A stretch of DNA of 64,000 bases from Larix kaempferi (lineage: Eukaryota; Streptophyta; Pinopsida; Pinales; Pinaceae), in NCBI GenBank assembly GCA_027924585.1, contig BSBM01001444.1:1922001-1986000 (forward strand). Direction: 5' to 3'. Within the stretch, counting starts at the first letter, position 1. Every line of letters starts with the position of its first letter. The notes beneath the pieces are model-generated. The model searched no databases. It worked only from the letters and a program-made list of their open reading frames with translations, and had not been told where the DNA came from. Made by a program: the position numbers and the translations under genes. Shown in pieces: positions 23,213 to 34,747 of the stretch.

Positions 23213-23311
23213 CTCAAAGTCTTGAAAAGCCTCGCTTTGAAGCATTTCTAAAATAATATTAGGTGTTCCACTATCATAAGCTTGGCGAATGTAAATTAAA
23301 TGATCAATCTC
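23213..23311 (-). CDS. NUP188: NUP188 exon (partial gene), fourth exon of the island
   Basis: 99 nt, 33 codons, open, beginning EIDHLIYIRQAYDSG and ending SEAFQDFE. The acceptor is TTTTTCAG (minus strand, at 23312-23319). The donor is GAG|GCAAGT, a GC rather than GT donor with otherwise consensus bases (GC at 23211-23212). Phase is 0 at both ends. It follows the exon at 23417-23585 in frame. In plant NUP188 the region after the conserved L-A/T-W-A-x-F block continues with an I-D-H-x-x-Y-x-R/H-Q-A-F/Y motif, as here. Confidence 0.75.
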
Positions 23312-23416
23312 CTGAAAAATAAAATATTAATTATATCCTCAGGCTCTGCAAGAGGTACAATTATGGGAAGAGAATGTACAACAAGCAAAAATGGCCATGA
23401 GTATCATGCTACCTAC

Positions 23417-23585
23417 CAATATGGTAGTTTCATTTTCTGGTGTTGGGAGCATGCAGACAAGACAAATAAAAATAGCCCATGTAAATATTAGAAGACCAGA
23501 TTCAGGAGCCTCCAACGAATAAAGAACCAATATTGAATTGTCAATTTCTTGCAAGTCCTCCAACAAAAATGCATGAGAGCCCTGG
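23417..23585 (-). CDS. NUP188: NUP188 exon (partial gene), third exon of the island
   Basis: 169 nt. The acceptor is TAACAG and the donor TTG|GTAGGT. It joins the upstream exon in phase 2 (AG|C gives Ser) and is open throughout: SQGSHAFLLEDLQEIDNS, then LEAPESGLLIFTWAIFICLV. The conserved leucine-rich G-L-L-x-x-W-A-x-F-x-C-L segment is characteristic of NUP188 in plants. An alternative acceptor slightly upstream (TATTAG) cannot be excluded. NUP188 is a scaffold nucleoporin of the inner ring of the nuclear pore complex. Confidence 0.78.
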
Positions 23586-23823
23586 CTGTTAGCATATGCC
23601 AATCAAACATCACTTAGATATTCTCAACAACTGGTTCTTTGCTAATACACAACTAATAAGAGGCACTGCGCTAAGAAAACTAACCTGTTGATCAAAATTA
23701 ACAGAACAGAAATCTTTAAAGATGAACATTGAAAACCGAGTAGTTTCTCCGATCTCGACAAAAACTCTCATTGCACACAATAAATACACAAACCAATAAT
23801 ATAAAGGATTCATCTCAATCCAC

Positions 23824-23981
23824 CTGAAAGAATCATTATGATAGACCATATAAAGAAGGCTTTCAAGATCCAAAGCTTCAATAAGAACCAGAATAGCCTG
23901 ATATCTGACATGCTGTGCATACTTTTGAGCTTCTTGTGTCACAGCAAGTTTTTCTATGTTGCTACAACCAGATATTATGTC
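23824..23981 (-). CDS. NUP188: NUP188 exon (partial gene), second exon of the island
   Basis: 158 nt. The acceptor is TGTACAG and the donor TTCAG|GTGGAT. It is open: DIISGCSNIEKLAVTQEAQK, then an alpha-helical AILVLIEALDLESLLYMVY segment, matching plant NUP188 in order and spacing. The frame stays open across the donor into the intron (to about 23650), so a longer exon or retained intron is possible. The splice given here makes the phase match the next exon. Confidence 0.78.
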
Positions 23982-24067
23982 CTGTACATAGCATTGAATA
24001 TATTAGGACTTAAAATATAACAAATAAGAAAGCATGACTCTGAAAGTAACTTGCAATGATACTTTAC

Positions 24068-24208
24068 CTTGAAAACATCAAGTAAACTTTTCCATATATC
24101 AGCTGTGCAAACAAGAACTGGTTGATAGTAGAGAAGGAATAAAATGTCCATAATCGAGCTCTCTTCAATCAAAGTCTCCTCAGCCCACATGTCTGCATAT
24201 CGAAGATC
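24068..24208 (-). CDS. NUP188: NUP188 exon (partial gene), first exon of the island
   Basis: 141 nt, exactly 47 codons, phase 0 at both ends. The acceptor is TTGGCTTCAG and the donor TTCAAG|GTAAAG. It reads LRYADMWAEETLIEESS, then MDILFLLYYQP, and the WAEETLIE-x5-DILFLLYY block is the strongest NUP188 match in the window. There is no stop or frameshift in this or the other three exons. Exons encoding the protein's N-terminus were not found upstream (24209-64000), nor later exons downstream (1-23212). The gene therefore has very long introns or is a fragment. Confidence 0.82.
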
Positions 24209-25059
24209 CTGAAGCCAAGAACATTATATCTCTTTCTATAGCAGAAAATTACTCAGTCCATAAATTTTCCCCAAGATATTTCCCATTCTTACAATAAAGG
24301 CTTATTACTAAAATTATGTTTCTTCAAACAATAAATTCCTAGAAAATAATCTCATTCAAAAATAAAGCAAAACAAGTAATTGCACCACATATTTTCAGAA
24401 AAATCTAGAAGCCATCAGCACTACAATATCAATTCCAAGAGATAACATAACACACTAGCCTAAAGTACTTATTACTATTGCAGTTAACAAGGACAGTAAA
24501 ATTACAAAGATCTAAGAAAAGTTCTATGAATTGCAAAATATGAGAAAGCAAAAGGAATTTTACAAATGTGATTTGGAAATCCTAAATATAAAGGTAGTCT
24601 AATTAACTATTTTGCAATCTGTTGCATCCTGCATCACAGATATACACGTTAGGCCATATAGCCAGAACCAATATGCACCAAGATGCCCACTTGAGCAACA
24701 AAAACTTCCACAACATATTTGAGTGGACCCAGCCCAAAAACAGTCAGCAAAGTGAAATGCCTGCATTAAGAAATTTTGAACCAGTGATCTCAGGAGCGCT
24801 AATTCCAAAGAAACCCTCAGAATGAAATATCCCTGGAGCATTGTCTATATAATCTATATTTTAATAAATTTTAATGGATATATATTAAAAAAAAACATAA
24901 TGGGCAACCAAAGGGTTCAGACCAGCCTTCTTCATTTGTTGGTAAAGCAAAGCACCGCAATTATCTTAAAAGTATGGCCATCCCATTGACGAATGCAAAA
25001 CTCTTCACACTAAGGAAAAGTCAAAGGCTGTCCTCACAGAACAACCTGAACTAGAACAT
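24209..25059. other. Non-coding sequence, likely NUP188 intron or flank
   Basis: AT-rich, with no transposon motif and no credible frame. It follows the acceptor of the first NUP188 exon on the minus strand, so the part nearest 24209 should be intron if the gene is real. Confidence 0.4.
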
Positions 25060-25870
25060 GCATTGATTACGATTGATTATCCAATTGCTACAAATCCACA
25101 ACTTATCCTGATGACCAGAGACTATTCCGCATTACTGAAGAAAGCATTTTTGCCCAAAAAATACCAGATGAAAGATCACTCGCTTTCTCTTATCATTGAT
25201 AATGCCAGTTCAAAAAAATCAGAATCTCCGAAGCTACTTTCATATCTACATCTTCCTACTAAAGCCTACCCTACTACCTATTACTTGGGTTGGGTCAAAG
25301 ATGTTTCGATTACATGTTGGCAACAAGGCAATGTGCAGTGACTCTTGCCATTTGACCCTTGAAGCCTTAAGGATACAGTTCATTGTGATGCCACTCCACT
25401 TGAATGTTTTGAGTTAACGCTTGGGCATCATGACTAGTATGATAGCCATACCACACATGATGGGTGGAACAACACCTACAGAGTTAAGAAGGATAGTAAA
25501 GTATACAAACTGACATCTTCTTCTTCCTCCTCTTCTTCTTCACCTAGCTCTCCTTTTGGACCTCAATTAATGAAACAAGTTAATATGAATATGTACTTTG
25601 TACTTATTTAGTCTTCCCAGCAAAAGTGGAAGACAACATGAAATTCCCTACTTCAGAGAGTCGAGGTATTACTGTTGCTTATTCAGATGTTTTTGACGAA
25701 CCTTCAGGATTAACTCCTCGTAAAACCATCCAACACAACATTGATTGGGTACAAGGTTCTTCACCACCTAATCTTCTGCATAGCATTCCACACAACTTGT
25801 GAGTACCAATGTGGAGAAGTAGTGGCAAAAAATTCTTGAAGGATCTTGTGATCTAGGGAATCATCAACTG
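25060..25870 (+). pseudogene. Ty3/gypsy remnant (protease region and RT start), heavily decayed
   Basis: The + frames resemble the protease-to-RT region of plant gypsy elements: a YYLGWVKDVSITCWQQG block, then after stops a CDATPLECFELTLGHHD and Y-R-V-K-K-D-S-K-V-Y-K segment (like the C-terminal part of gypsy proteases). It continues with YSDVFDEPSGLTPRKTIQHNIDWVQGSSPPN, matching the D-V-F-x-x-L-P-x-x-R-x-x-x-H-x-I-D-x-x-P-G motif that opens gypsy RT. A serine run is encoded at about 25518-25545. Several stops interrupt it. The family is not determined. Confidence 0.5.
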
Positions 25871-25999
25871 CAGTTTGTTCCTGCACCTACTAGTTTCCGG
25901 GAACATACTTCATTGCCAATTCTTAATGTTTCTCATATCGTTGAGAATCATGCGTCCAACTTTTTCGACTCCACTACATGGTGAGCCCATGGTATTGGA

Positions 26000-27344
26000 A
26001 AATCATCTAGAATTTATATCCACATCTCATCTCAAGTCCTTGTGTGGGATCTACATTGATGAGGTGAAGTCCTTCCTCATGAAAATCCAGGGTGGGAATG
26101 GTTGCCTTCTACACCTAGTTTTGATATCTAGCATGCATTTTTCTAATGATCTGGTCTTCTCGGCCTCATCTCGGAGGGTCTACAGAGACAACTTGATGCT
26201 TTGGCCCTCCTCCATGACCTTCGACAGTTGAGTGTCAACTTGGATAAAACCAAAGTTATGATCTCCAACGGGTCAAAGAAGGTACTCTCAGATTATCATT
26301 TATTTTTCAAAAGGATGGAGATTGAGATAAACAGTCCCTATGCTTAAATGGAGGTGCAATTCTCAAGGCCTCATTTCAATCTCAGGCATGCTCTTCTCAA
26401 GAGACAATATTTTCGACACCATTTTGAAGACATACCAACAAGCGACTGGATTCTTAGACATTCTCGAGAGACAATATTTTCAACACCATTTTGAAGACAT
26501 ACCAACCAATATGTCTCTCATGGACACCCTTATCCGTCCCATAATTCTTTATGCTTCAGAGTTTTAGGGACCTTGTTTGCTAGAGTTTGATTAGGCCTTA
26601 GTCAAGAGAGTGCAGACATTTCTACTTTGATGCATCATCAAATGCAAATAGACAATGCCTCAACCCATTATTCTTGTGGATTTTGGTACATGACACCTCC
26701 AAATTGATACTATGTTCAACCTTATCTCACTTCTGCATCGCATTTGCAGTTTTGTTGACTTGGTGAAGGGACGAGACCAGTATCCATACTTGACCTACTA
26801 TTCATCAGAGTCCATTTCTTTAGCAAGCCCTTAGGATAGTACTCAATGTTTGTTTGTGGTGGTTTCAAATCTTTTGAAGTTTGTGGGTATTTTGATGGAC
26901 CAACTTCCTTTGTTCAGTTACTCCCTAGATGAACCTAGCCACCTCTTACCTCTTAGGTAGGAGTTGAACAAGGTCGTTTGAAATGACATTTACAAGCAGT
27001 TTACACAACTCACTTGGACAAACCCACAAAGCAAGTTACGTCCAAAGATGACTTTCTATATTGAGAAATTCATGGAGTTGGGGGACGAACTCTTTGTCCA
27101 ACCTTCGTACACACTTTGTTATTAGGTGCACGCTCTTCCTAGTATGTTAGGCCAGTTGCGAGTGGGTTCACATTGACTTCAAGCGGAGGAAAATCACTAG
27201 ATCGACCAATGTCGACTATGACATCCTCGGGAGATCGAGACAGAGGAGCACATCATCTTCTACTAGCCCATCTGCTATGAGATCTAAGGGCAGTCCCACT
27301 GCTTATTCAAGGATCCACAGACCCTCTCAAGTTTCTTCAGGTAC
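26000..27344 (+). pseudogene. LINE (non-LTR) reverse transcriptase remnant, 5' part
   Basis: It reads CGIYIDEVKSFLM, GCLLHLVLISSMHFSNDLVFSAS, then DNL and (frame-shifted) DALALLHDLRQLSVNLDKTKVMISN. The same order occurs in the minus-strand copy at 39360-40971. The position of the FxDD catalytic motif reads FSND here, so the active site is lost. Further on, SLMDTLIRPIILYASEF and a late cysteine-containing block (EEHIIFY near 27250) belong to the C-terminal half of plant LINE ORF2. An internal duplication of about 60 bp (GAGACAATATTTTC) occurs at 26400-26500. The LTR at 27345 splits it. Confidence 0.7.
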
Positions 27345-30300
27345 TGTTATCACATATATAGTAGCCAGGCTACCATACACTATTTTTCTGATTCCAGTAC
27401 ACTTTTCAGCCAATTCCCATACATTGAGATGCTAAGATGAGCATCTATTATGGATCATGATTATTATATGGATAGCAGTTTTGTTCCCCGTGCCATGACT
27501 GAGTTTCAGGACACTCAGAGAGATGACCGATGTAGCCATTTAGCCATTTGTACATAGCAGTCAGTATTGCCCAAAGTTACAGCAGCAGCTTCAGACGACA
27601 GATGTTGGTTCAGATTATGTGCATTCAGGTATATGACTCAACAGGTATATTCTCGTGTTATGGTTATATTGCTTTTATATTGATTTTTGTAGCATGTCTT
27701 AGCATTTAGTATCATGATCTGGCGATCATATAGATATGTGGACCTGGTTGTATCTTTATATATATTATATTGTCCCCACTCAGACTTAGAAGTTCATTAC
27801 CCATACTCATTGGTTTTACCCTCCCTAGGGAGAATAGAGGTGATCATTCCCACCATACTTTGGCCTGCTAGTGTTGGTCTCATTATTCACTGTCTTCACC
27901 CATCCATTACCTACCAGTTTGTTTATTACCCTGACTTACTACTTGACTAGTGGCATGGAGGACCTTCCCTCGCTTTAGCCTCTGTGTTGGATGAGATTCC
28001 CTGTTTCTTGTGTCTCGGCTCTGAGTTGGTGACAGAACTTACCTTTGGTGAGTTGGATTGTAGTCCTAAATCATTCAGGTCGATTGTATCGATGTTTGGC
28101 ACTGATACGAAGTCCCCCTAGTCACTTAAGATGTGTTGGCTAAAACTAAAAGCTCATGTACTACTTATGGAAACTTATGTAAATTCGCCCAGGAAACTGT
28201 AAACTCTAGAATGTGTTTATCAACACATGTAAGTAAAGGGCAAGAGCAATGAAAAGCTATAAATACTCCTTGAAGAGTATAAGAAAGGTCCAAAAAAGCA
28301 ATGGTTCTTAAACTCTACATCTAAACAATTGTTGACCTTATGTATATGTACAAACATGCCCTGGATGCAAGCTGCAATTAGTTGTGCTTCTTAGCACACC
28401 TGAGATCCGAAGGGTTATGTAGGCCAAAAAGGCCATAAAGTAGACATGGTGCCTAAGTTGAATAAGCACTCTTTGAACAACTTACCCATATGTGAGCCAC
28501 TGCCATCCCCCGTGTTACTGCTTGTCCAGCATATGTTAGAGTGAGTATTCCCTTTCCATTTCCAACGTGTCACAATGTCAAGTCAGTAGTCATCCCTTAG
28601 CCTAGCCTTTTAATTTTTAGCCCTCACCCTTCACTAGCAAATTGATCACAACTGTGAAGTGAGTATGGTCTTGAAAGTCTAGTCTGAGTAATAATAATAA
28701 TTAATGACTTTATATATTTGGTTTTAAATCGCCAGTAATGATTACTTCTTGTTATAATTGTTACTTGAATGAATTGTAGAGCATGCATTAACCTTTGGCA
28801 CTTGCAGCAGTTTGATAATAGCCTGAGTTATATTATTGGTTATTTTGACTTGGTCAAACCTAGTTTGACCAAAGTCAAGCACAAGACATGAAGTGGCAGA
28901 CCTCAGACGATACAGAGATATGATATATGGTCTGGTACAGGTCACCAGGTGAGTCTATGCAGTGGTTTCAAGCTTATCATGATGATTTGTGCTTTTCAGC
29001 ACTTTTACAGATTATTATTATTTGGTCTGTCAGGTATGTTGGATATTTATTATGATCATGCAGAGATCTATATGGTGTATGAGTACACATCTTAGATGGA
29101 TTTGTGCTCTTTGAGTCCAATGAGACAGTCTGTTTTCGGTTCCGGGTAGTTACAGTAATTATTAGCCTCGGTAGACTATCCTAGTGCAGTTTTGGCCTGT
29201 CAGATGGCTTATCAGGGCAAAAGGTTGGACTTGACTGGTTCACCTAGGGCATTGTGCATGGAGGGGGTGGTCCAGCCACTTGTTATTACCATATTACCCC
29301 CCTCCCAGAGAGCCTGGTGGGATCACCTTGAAAACCCAGGCACTCCAGGAGGCAGTTTGGGCAGTTTCACACTTCCCAAGGCAGATTAAAAATGGTAAAA
29401 ATGGTTACTAAGGGATTCGATTTGGGCTACTGAGGCAAGGGATTGGCATGAGATGACTTTTGATGATGAGTGGGATGTCTTCCACACCTTCTCCAGCAGT
29501 TTCAGCTTTCAGTGGGGCCTACACTCATCACTCCGACATTTTTTGTGGATTTCTGGAGCCTCCTAAGGCTCACGACTTTTCCAGAGAGGTACGATTTGGT
29601 GCTTAGAGCATTATTTTATTGATATTGTGCCATGGGGATTGACCAAGGGTGTTAGAAATTGCCCCTTAGACCCACCATGAGCTAGATCTTATATTTTATC
29701 ATTGACATTTCATGGGATCCCCTCTCCTAGGGCGATTTGGTCCATTGATGTATTATTTTATCATTGATCCACGTATTTTTATGTTCAACTCATCTCAACC
29801 ATTGATTAGATCACTTTCATCTTTTAATCTTAGCCATCCATTCAAAAGGTGGTTAGGGTTTTGGTGTCTCTCCATCCTATTTAAAGGAGAGAGCTCCTCA
29901 TTGTAGAGGGGACTTTTGGCTCTGGATTATTGGAATAGAAAAATACTATTGCATCTACTTGTTGTGTTAAGGTGAATGTTTTTGGAGTTCGACTATTTGT
30001 TCTTCCTTTGCACTGGGTTATTGGAGATTATCTTGCTATCTTTTGTTCCATGTATTTTTCATCTACAGGTGGAGGTCGAATTGGTTCAAGGAGGACGCAT
30101 TGGTAAGGGAAGACTCTCCCTGCTTCTTCTTTGGGTTTCTTCGTCGGTAACAGGGAGTATTACTGTCTTAGTACCTTCTACTTCATGTTATCATTTGCTA
30201 TTTGCTTGTATTTCCTCCATGATCATTCTGGTTGAATCGAATTCCTTGGTTTGACAGGTAGAGGAGGGCGCACGTGTGGACTAGGGCATCACTTCAAGGC

Positions 30301-31496
30301 AAGAAAAATCAACAATCTCTCATTTGTCTCTGCAGGAACGTTCCTCAACAACATGGCAATGTCATCCATCACTCAGGCATGATCTCAAGGTAAATTTCGC
30401 ATTCCATGATCTATCCATTTGTCTAAGTCATTAAAACCCTCATTTTTCCTTTTTTTAGATCTACTTGGATCTAGCAGGCTTTTGGGTAAAATATTGAAAA
30501 CCCGCCTCTATAGCCTCCACAGCAATTTGGATCTATAGTTTGGTGTGGATTGGCTTCCATTTGACCCTTTTCCCAAGGCACATTAGCCTCCTTGAGGGAG
30601 GTCGCGCTCCTTGAGGGAAGCTATTGGGGCTAGTTCCAAGACGTGGGTAGGTGAGATCCTGCTTGATTTGCACTCCTCTCACTTGATAACCTACCCCTAG
30701 TACCTCACTTCTTTGATTTTTTCCTTGTGGGCCCCATTCCTCATTTTGAGGGTTGTGCCCCACTTGGGTCATTGGGTGATGTACTTTAAATCTCAGATCT
30801 ACTGAGATCTAGCCATTGGATGCCCTTGATCTTCAAAACCCACCTTGCTTTGTACCTTGACAACCCCGATCTACATTTTGGTGGACATCCGACTCCATAT
30901 GGCCCAAATTCCAAGACACTGATCTTCTCCAAGCCTTCACGACTTTCCTAGGTTGTCAAATTTCTCTATGGGTTGATCTCTGTCTGGTTGCTTGCACACT
31001 TAGATACTGTCATATCCCTTCATCAAGCATAGCTAGAAAGCCCTAACTGACAGATCTACGTTTGGGACACTCTCCTTATTTTAAGGGTCATGTTTCCCAA
31101 GGCAGTTATTTTGACTATTTTGAACTAGCTTTGAATCCTGGAATCATACTTAATCCTAGAATCACTGTGTGTTATCTTTCCTTATCATATCACACCTTTC
31201 CTAAGCCTCCCCAGTGGTCATAACTCCTCAATTCTAGGGTTCTATACCTGTCACCCTGCGTACTTCATCTGATTGTTTTGATCTGGTGATTGGGTTGATC
31301 TCTCCTATCGGGAGTAGATCTGGGTCTCCCCCTTGCTATCTTGGCTTTGATAGCTAAAGCGAAGAGTGCCTTGGTGGGCGTGATAACCATCCTTTTGGGA
31401 ACTAGGGCTCTCTTGGTTCACCACTTTAGTTGCCTGTCCCCTCTACCATCCACCTTGGATCGATCTGTAGGGGCAACTACAAGATTGGTGATAACA
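27345..31496 (+). mobile_element. Solo LTR (4,152 bp), diverged member of the Tat-like gypsy family
   Basis: It begins TGTTATCACATATATAGTAGCC and ends GGTGATAACA, with an exact 5-bp duplication GGTAC at 27340-27344 and 31497-31501. It aligns along its length with the 6077-10614 solo LTR but is clearly more diverged, with several indels (about 390 bp shorter overall). LINE sequence continues across it. Frames within it carry no recognisable product. Confidence 0.93.
29877..29886 (+). promoter_or_regulatory. Putative TATA element of the LTR
   Basis: CTATTTAAAG with flanking CTCTCCAT and AAGGAGAG, one mismatch from the perfect inverted repeat in the other LTRs. It sits about 2.53 kb into the LTR, the position equivalent to 8661. 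Confidence 0.45.
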
Positions 31497-31501
31497 GGTA
31501 C

Positions 31502-31720
31502 CTTAACCAAAGATGCCTAGCCATACACATGCAAAGGAACCTCAGGCTTTGTTCCCATATTCTTTGGCCTCCTGCTAGACAAACATCCACCAAAAGGATC
31601 ACTTCCTTTTCCACAGTGCTCCCATCTGTTAGGGGCACCAAGCGACACACTGATAGCATCCTTGCTTTCAACTCCAGATCAATGAAGACCCCCGGTACCA
31701 ACCCTACTTCCTAGAGATCT
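31502..31720 (+). pseudogene. LINE remnant, 3' part (continues from 27344)
   Basis: Sequence after the GGTAC duplication (CTTAACCAAAGATGCCTAGCC, then TTAGGGGCACCAAGCGACAC) matches, in order, the minus-strand LINE copy between about 39680 and 39480 (AGAAATGTTTGGCC, then TAGGGGCACCAAGAGATTGG). This shows that the solo LTR inserted into a pre-existing LINE. The 3' limit is approximate. Confidence 0.6.
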
Positions 31721-32908
31721 ATGCAACATTGCCAATCTAAATCCTGTACTAGTAGCTAGATGAGATCACCCAAACTCCAATGGCAAGTAACCTCTTCCAT
31801 GCAACAACACAGCGCATTGTCTGGATACTACTAGCCGCCTATCTTGAGTTTTCTCCATTTGGCATAGAATGTTAGGAGAAATTAATCTAGATGCCTTTGA
31901 TCTACTTGCATCATCATTTGTATTTTGGATACAAGATCCATTCCCATTATACATTTTTCTCTCATAGAGGCTTTCCTCTCTCAGAGTTTGATTTCTCAAG
32001 ATTTAGCTTAGATCCATACTTGACATTCTATATCTTGATTTTATAAGAGTTCTCTTGACACTCCAACATTGTACCTAGCAATCCCATTGACCAACTTTAG
32101 TGGTCATTTGTTGGACATTAATAAACTCATCTTAGTGTATCTTATTATCTACTTTCAATGAACCCTTCTCCTTGTATCCATTCAGAGTTTCTCTCACAAT
32201 CCTCTACTTCTTCAATAGTTTGTCAAATGGCTTCATGGGAACTTCTAAACTAAGTAGGAAGGACTCCCTATGCCTCATTTTTTCACATTTCCTCATCCTA
32301 CTGCACACAAGGATTTACTAGACTCTTGCTCTCACATGCATTTGCTATGAAGCAAAATGAGCTCAATCGTTTTGAGTACAACATTAGAGCTCATGTATTT
32401 CATCTTCATCATGTTCCTGCTACATTAATGTTTCTATCAAGACTCTCAACAAGCTTCCACTGACTATTTTCTTCAACAAAGAGGATATCCAACAACTTTC
32501 TTCCATAAGCCTCTTACCTTCAACAAAGCACTCCATTTTTAGCAAGGACATGGATTCATACAAAGATCCCAACTACACAATGACAGAATATTATTTTTTG
32601 CTTCATTGGAAGGTGTGTGCCAAGTACCCCAAGTACAATACAAATTGGGGATGATTTAAGGGAGGAAATTATTAGACATGATCACATGGACTGTTATATT
32701 TTATTTTATACTATTGTGTATTGTAAATATTTCTATTTACATTTCCCTAGAAGTCTCATTCATCCTGAACTTTCTTTGTACATGTTTCTTTTGTTATAAG
32801 TCACCTTCCTCTAGAGGCTTCCTTCATTATAATATATTGGAGGCATGGTCAAACTTGATCACTCTTCCACACTTTTGTACTCTCTATATGGTGGAATTGT
32901 TGAATTTT
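31721..32908. other. Unassigned, possibly gypsy 3' end
   Basis: No clear domain. At about 32586-32665 a short + frame (TEYYFLLHWK) recalls the chromodomain or terminal part of chromovirus integrase. It is followed by GGGGATGATTTAAGGGAGGAAA, which could be a polypurine tract before a 3' LTR. This is weak evidence. The end at 32904-32908 (ATTTT) is the left target-site copy of copia-2. Confidence 0.3.
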
Positions 32909-33350
32909 TGTTTGAATAACAGGTACACCCACAGAGACCGAACACCAAGGACACTGCTCACACACAAAGATCATAGATCAGTACACCAGATGTTTGACCT
33001 GGTTAAAACCCCCTTGAGGGAAACAGTCCACGGCCCCGGCCAAATAGCTTCTACGGAGTAATTTATTATGCAAAAGAAAAATATCACATGAGCTTCTCTC
33101 AACAATGGATCATTCGGTAAGTGACCCTCCATGCTCTTTAAATAGAGATCATGGACCAATCCGGTGTTAAGCCACGGATCAAGTGTCGATAAGATCGAGA
33201 GAAGTTGAACCGTCGGATCACTTTATATCGTGACCGTCGGATCACTTTATATCGTGACCGTCGGATTACATATATACAAATGCCTACCTAACGAATATAT
33301 TAGACCAAGTTGAACTTTACTAACTCCTAAGTGTCAAAAATATCCTAACA
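32909..33350 (-). repeat. copia-2 3' LTR (left on + strand)
   Basis: 442 bp. It is 24 bp longer than the other LTR because a 24-bp unit beginning GTCGGATCACTTTATATCG is present twice in tandem (33212-33259) and once in the right LTR. A TATTTAAAG-like box reads on the minus strand at about 33136-33145 and is a candidate promoter. Confidence 0.93.
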
Positions 33351-33360
33351 TCCCCCCTTA
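33351..33360 (-). promoter_or_regulatory. Polypurine tract (copia-2)
   Basis: On the minus strand TAAGGGGGGA abuts the 3' LTR, the expected plus-strand primer. Confidence 0.9.
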
Positions 33361-33434
33361 AGAACAACTTGCGGTAGGATTGAAGGATTTACAAAGGTGA
33401 CACAAAATTAGGAGAAGGAAGGAGGCACTAAAGC

Positions 33435-33920
33435 CTATCCCCCCTTAATGACAACTTCATGTACTCCTAGCATAGCTTGAAGTTTGGAAAACTTCGCTTC
33501 TGTAAGAGACTTGGTGAAAATGTCTGCAACTTGATCATTTGTTTGACAATATCGCACTTCAAGAACATGATCCTGGAGGAGCTTTCTAATGAAGTGCATC
33601 TGAAGTTCAATGTGTTTTCTGCACTGATGTTGGGCTGGATCTTTGGCTAACTGAATGGCACTCTGATTGTCACACCATAGTGTAGTCGGATGCTGCTGCT
33701 GGAACCCAAACTCTGAAAGGATCTGACGAAGCCACATAGCTTCCTGACTAGCACGAACAGCTGCACGGTACTCGGCTTCGGTTGAAGAAAGAGCAAGTGC
33801 ACTTTGTTTCTTAGAAGCCCAAGAAATAGGTCCTAAACCCAGAGTGAATACATATCCTGCAGTGGACTTCCGATCATCAGGGTCACCAGCCCAATCGGAA
33901 TCAGTGTAACCAACTAAAGA
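33435..33920 (-). pseudogene. copia-2 RNase H
   Basis: The minus frame is open from about 33920 to the stop at 33435-33437. Motifs in order: LVGYTDSDWAGDPDDRKST (catalytic Asp), LSSTEAEYRAA (Glu), WCDNQSAIQLAKDP (Asp) and TNDQVADIFTKSLTEAKF (Asp), all intact. The end of this frame is the natural end of the polyprotein, 84 nt before the 3' LTR. Confidence 0.88.
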
Positions 33921-34747
33921 AGGAGTCCCCCCCGAACTGTAATGTATCCCGAACTGAACTGTACCTCAACCATACCGAAGGATTCTTTTTGTTGCTTTCC
34001 AATGACTTTCATGAGGGCATTGCATATATCGGGCCACAAGACCAACAACAAAGGAAAGGTCAGGACAGGTGTGAGTTAAGTACAAGAGGCTACCAACAAG
34101 CTGACGTTATAAAGTAGCATCTACTTCAGGTGTTGAACAAGTGGTAGAAAGTTTGACTCCAGACTGGAAAGGAAAGGGAGCTGGTTTTCATCTTCCATGT
34201 GAAAGCGGCGGAGAAGATCACAGGAATACTTAGACTAGGAAAGAGATATACCTTTCTGGGTTTGCAAGACTTGGAGGCCAAGAAAATAGTGCAAGTGTCC
34301 AAGGTCTGTCATTTCAAACTGTTGTTTAAGACTTCACTTCACATGGTGGATAAATTTGGGGTCACTACCAGTAAGGATTAGGTCATCAACATAAAGGACT
34401 AGGATTATGAGATGGTAATTGACTTTCTTGGTATAGACATTTGAATCAGAATGGCATCTACAAAAACCAATATCTAGAAGAAACGTGTCCATTTTAGCAT
34501 ACCAGGACCGAGGGGCTTGCCTAAGGCCATAGAGAGATTTCTTGAGGCGACAGACAAGGCTGGTGTCAGACTGAATGTAACCAGGAGGTTGTTCCATGTA
34601 GATTTCTTCTTGCAAATTCCCATGCAAGAAGGCAGATTTAACATCCATCTGATGGACTTCCCAATGACAAGATGCAGCAAGGGCAAGAACAAGGCGGATG
34701 GAATTCATTTTGGCTACGGGTGCAAAGGTTTCGGTGTAGTCGATGCC
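33921..34747 (-). pseudogene. copia-2 reverse transcriptase
   Basis: In the frame open at 34334-34708: VHQMDVKSAFLHGNLQEEIY, LKKSLYGLRQAPRSWYAKM and the active site LYVDDLILTG (YVDD intact). The TGA at 34334-34336 falls after IHHVK, just before the region that reads QQFEMTDLG. The region down to 33921 has further frame damage that I did not resolve base by base. A TAA at 34748-34750 separates it, in the same frame, from the upstream segment ending VAKGFSQV. Confidence 0.88.

Noticed and set aside
24599-24841. Possible upstream NUP188 exon on the minus strand
   Set aside because: The frame has no NUP188-like segment, and its composition resembles non-coding DNA. It was left as intron or flank.
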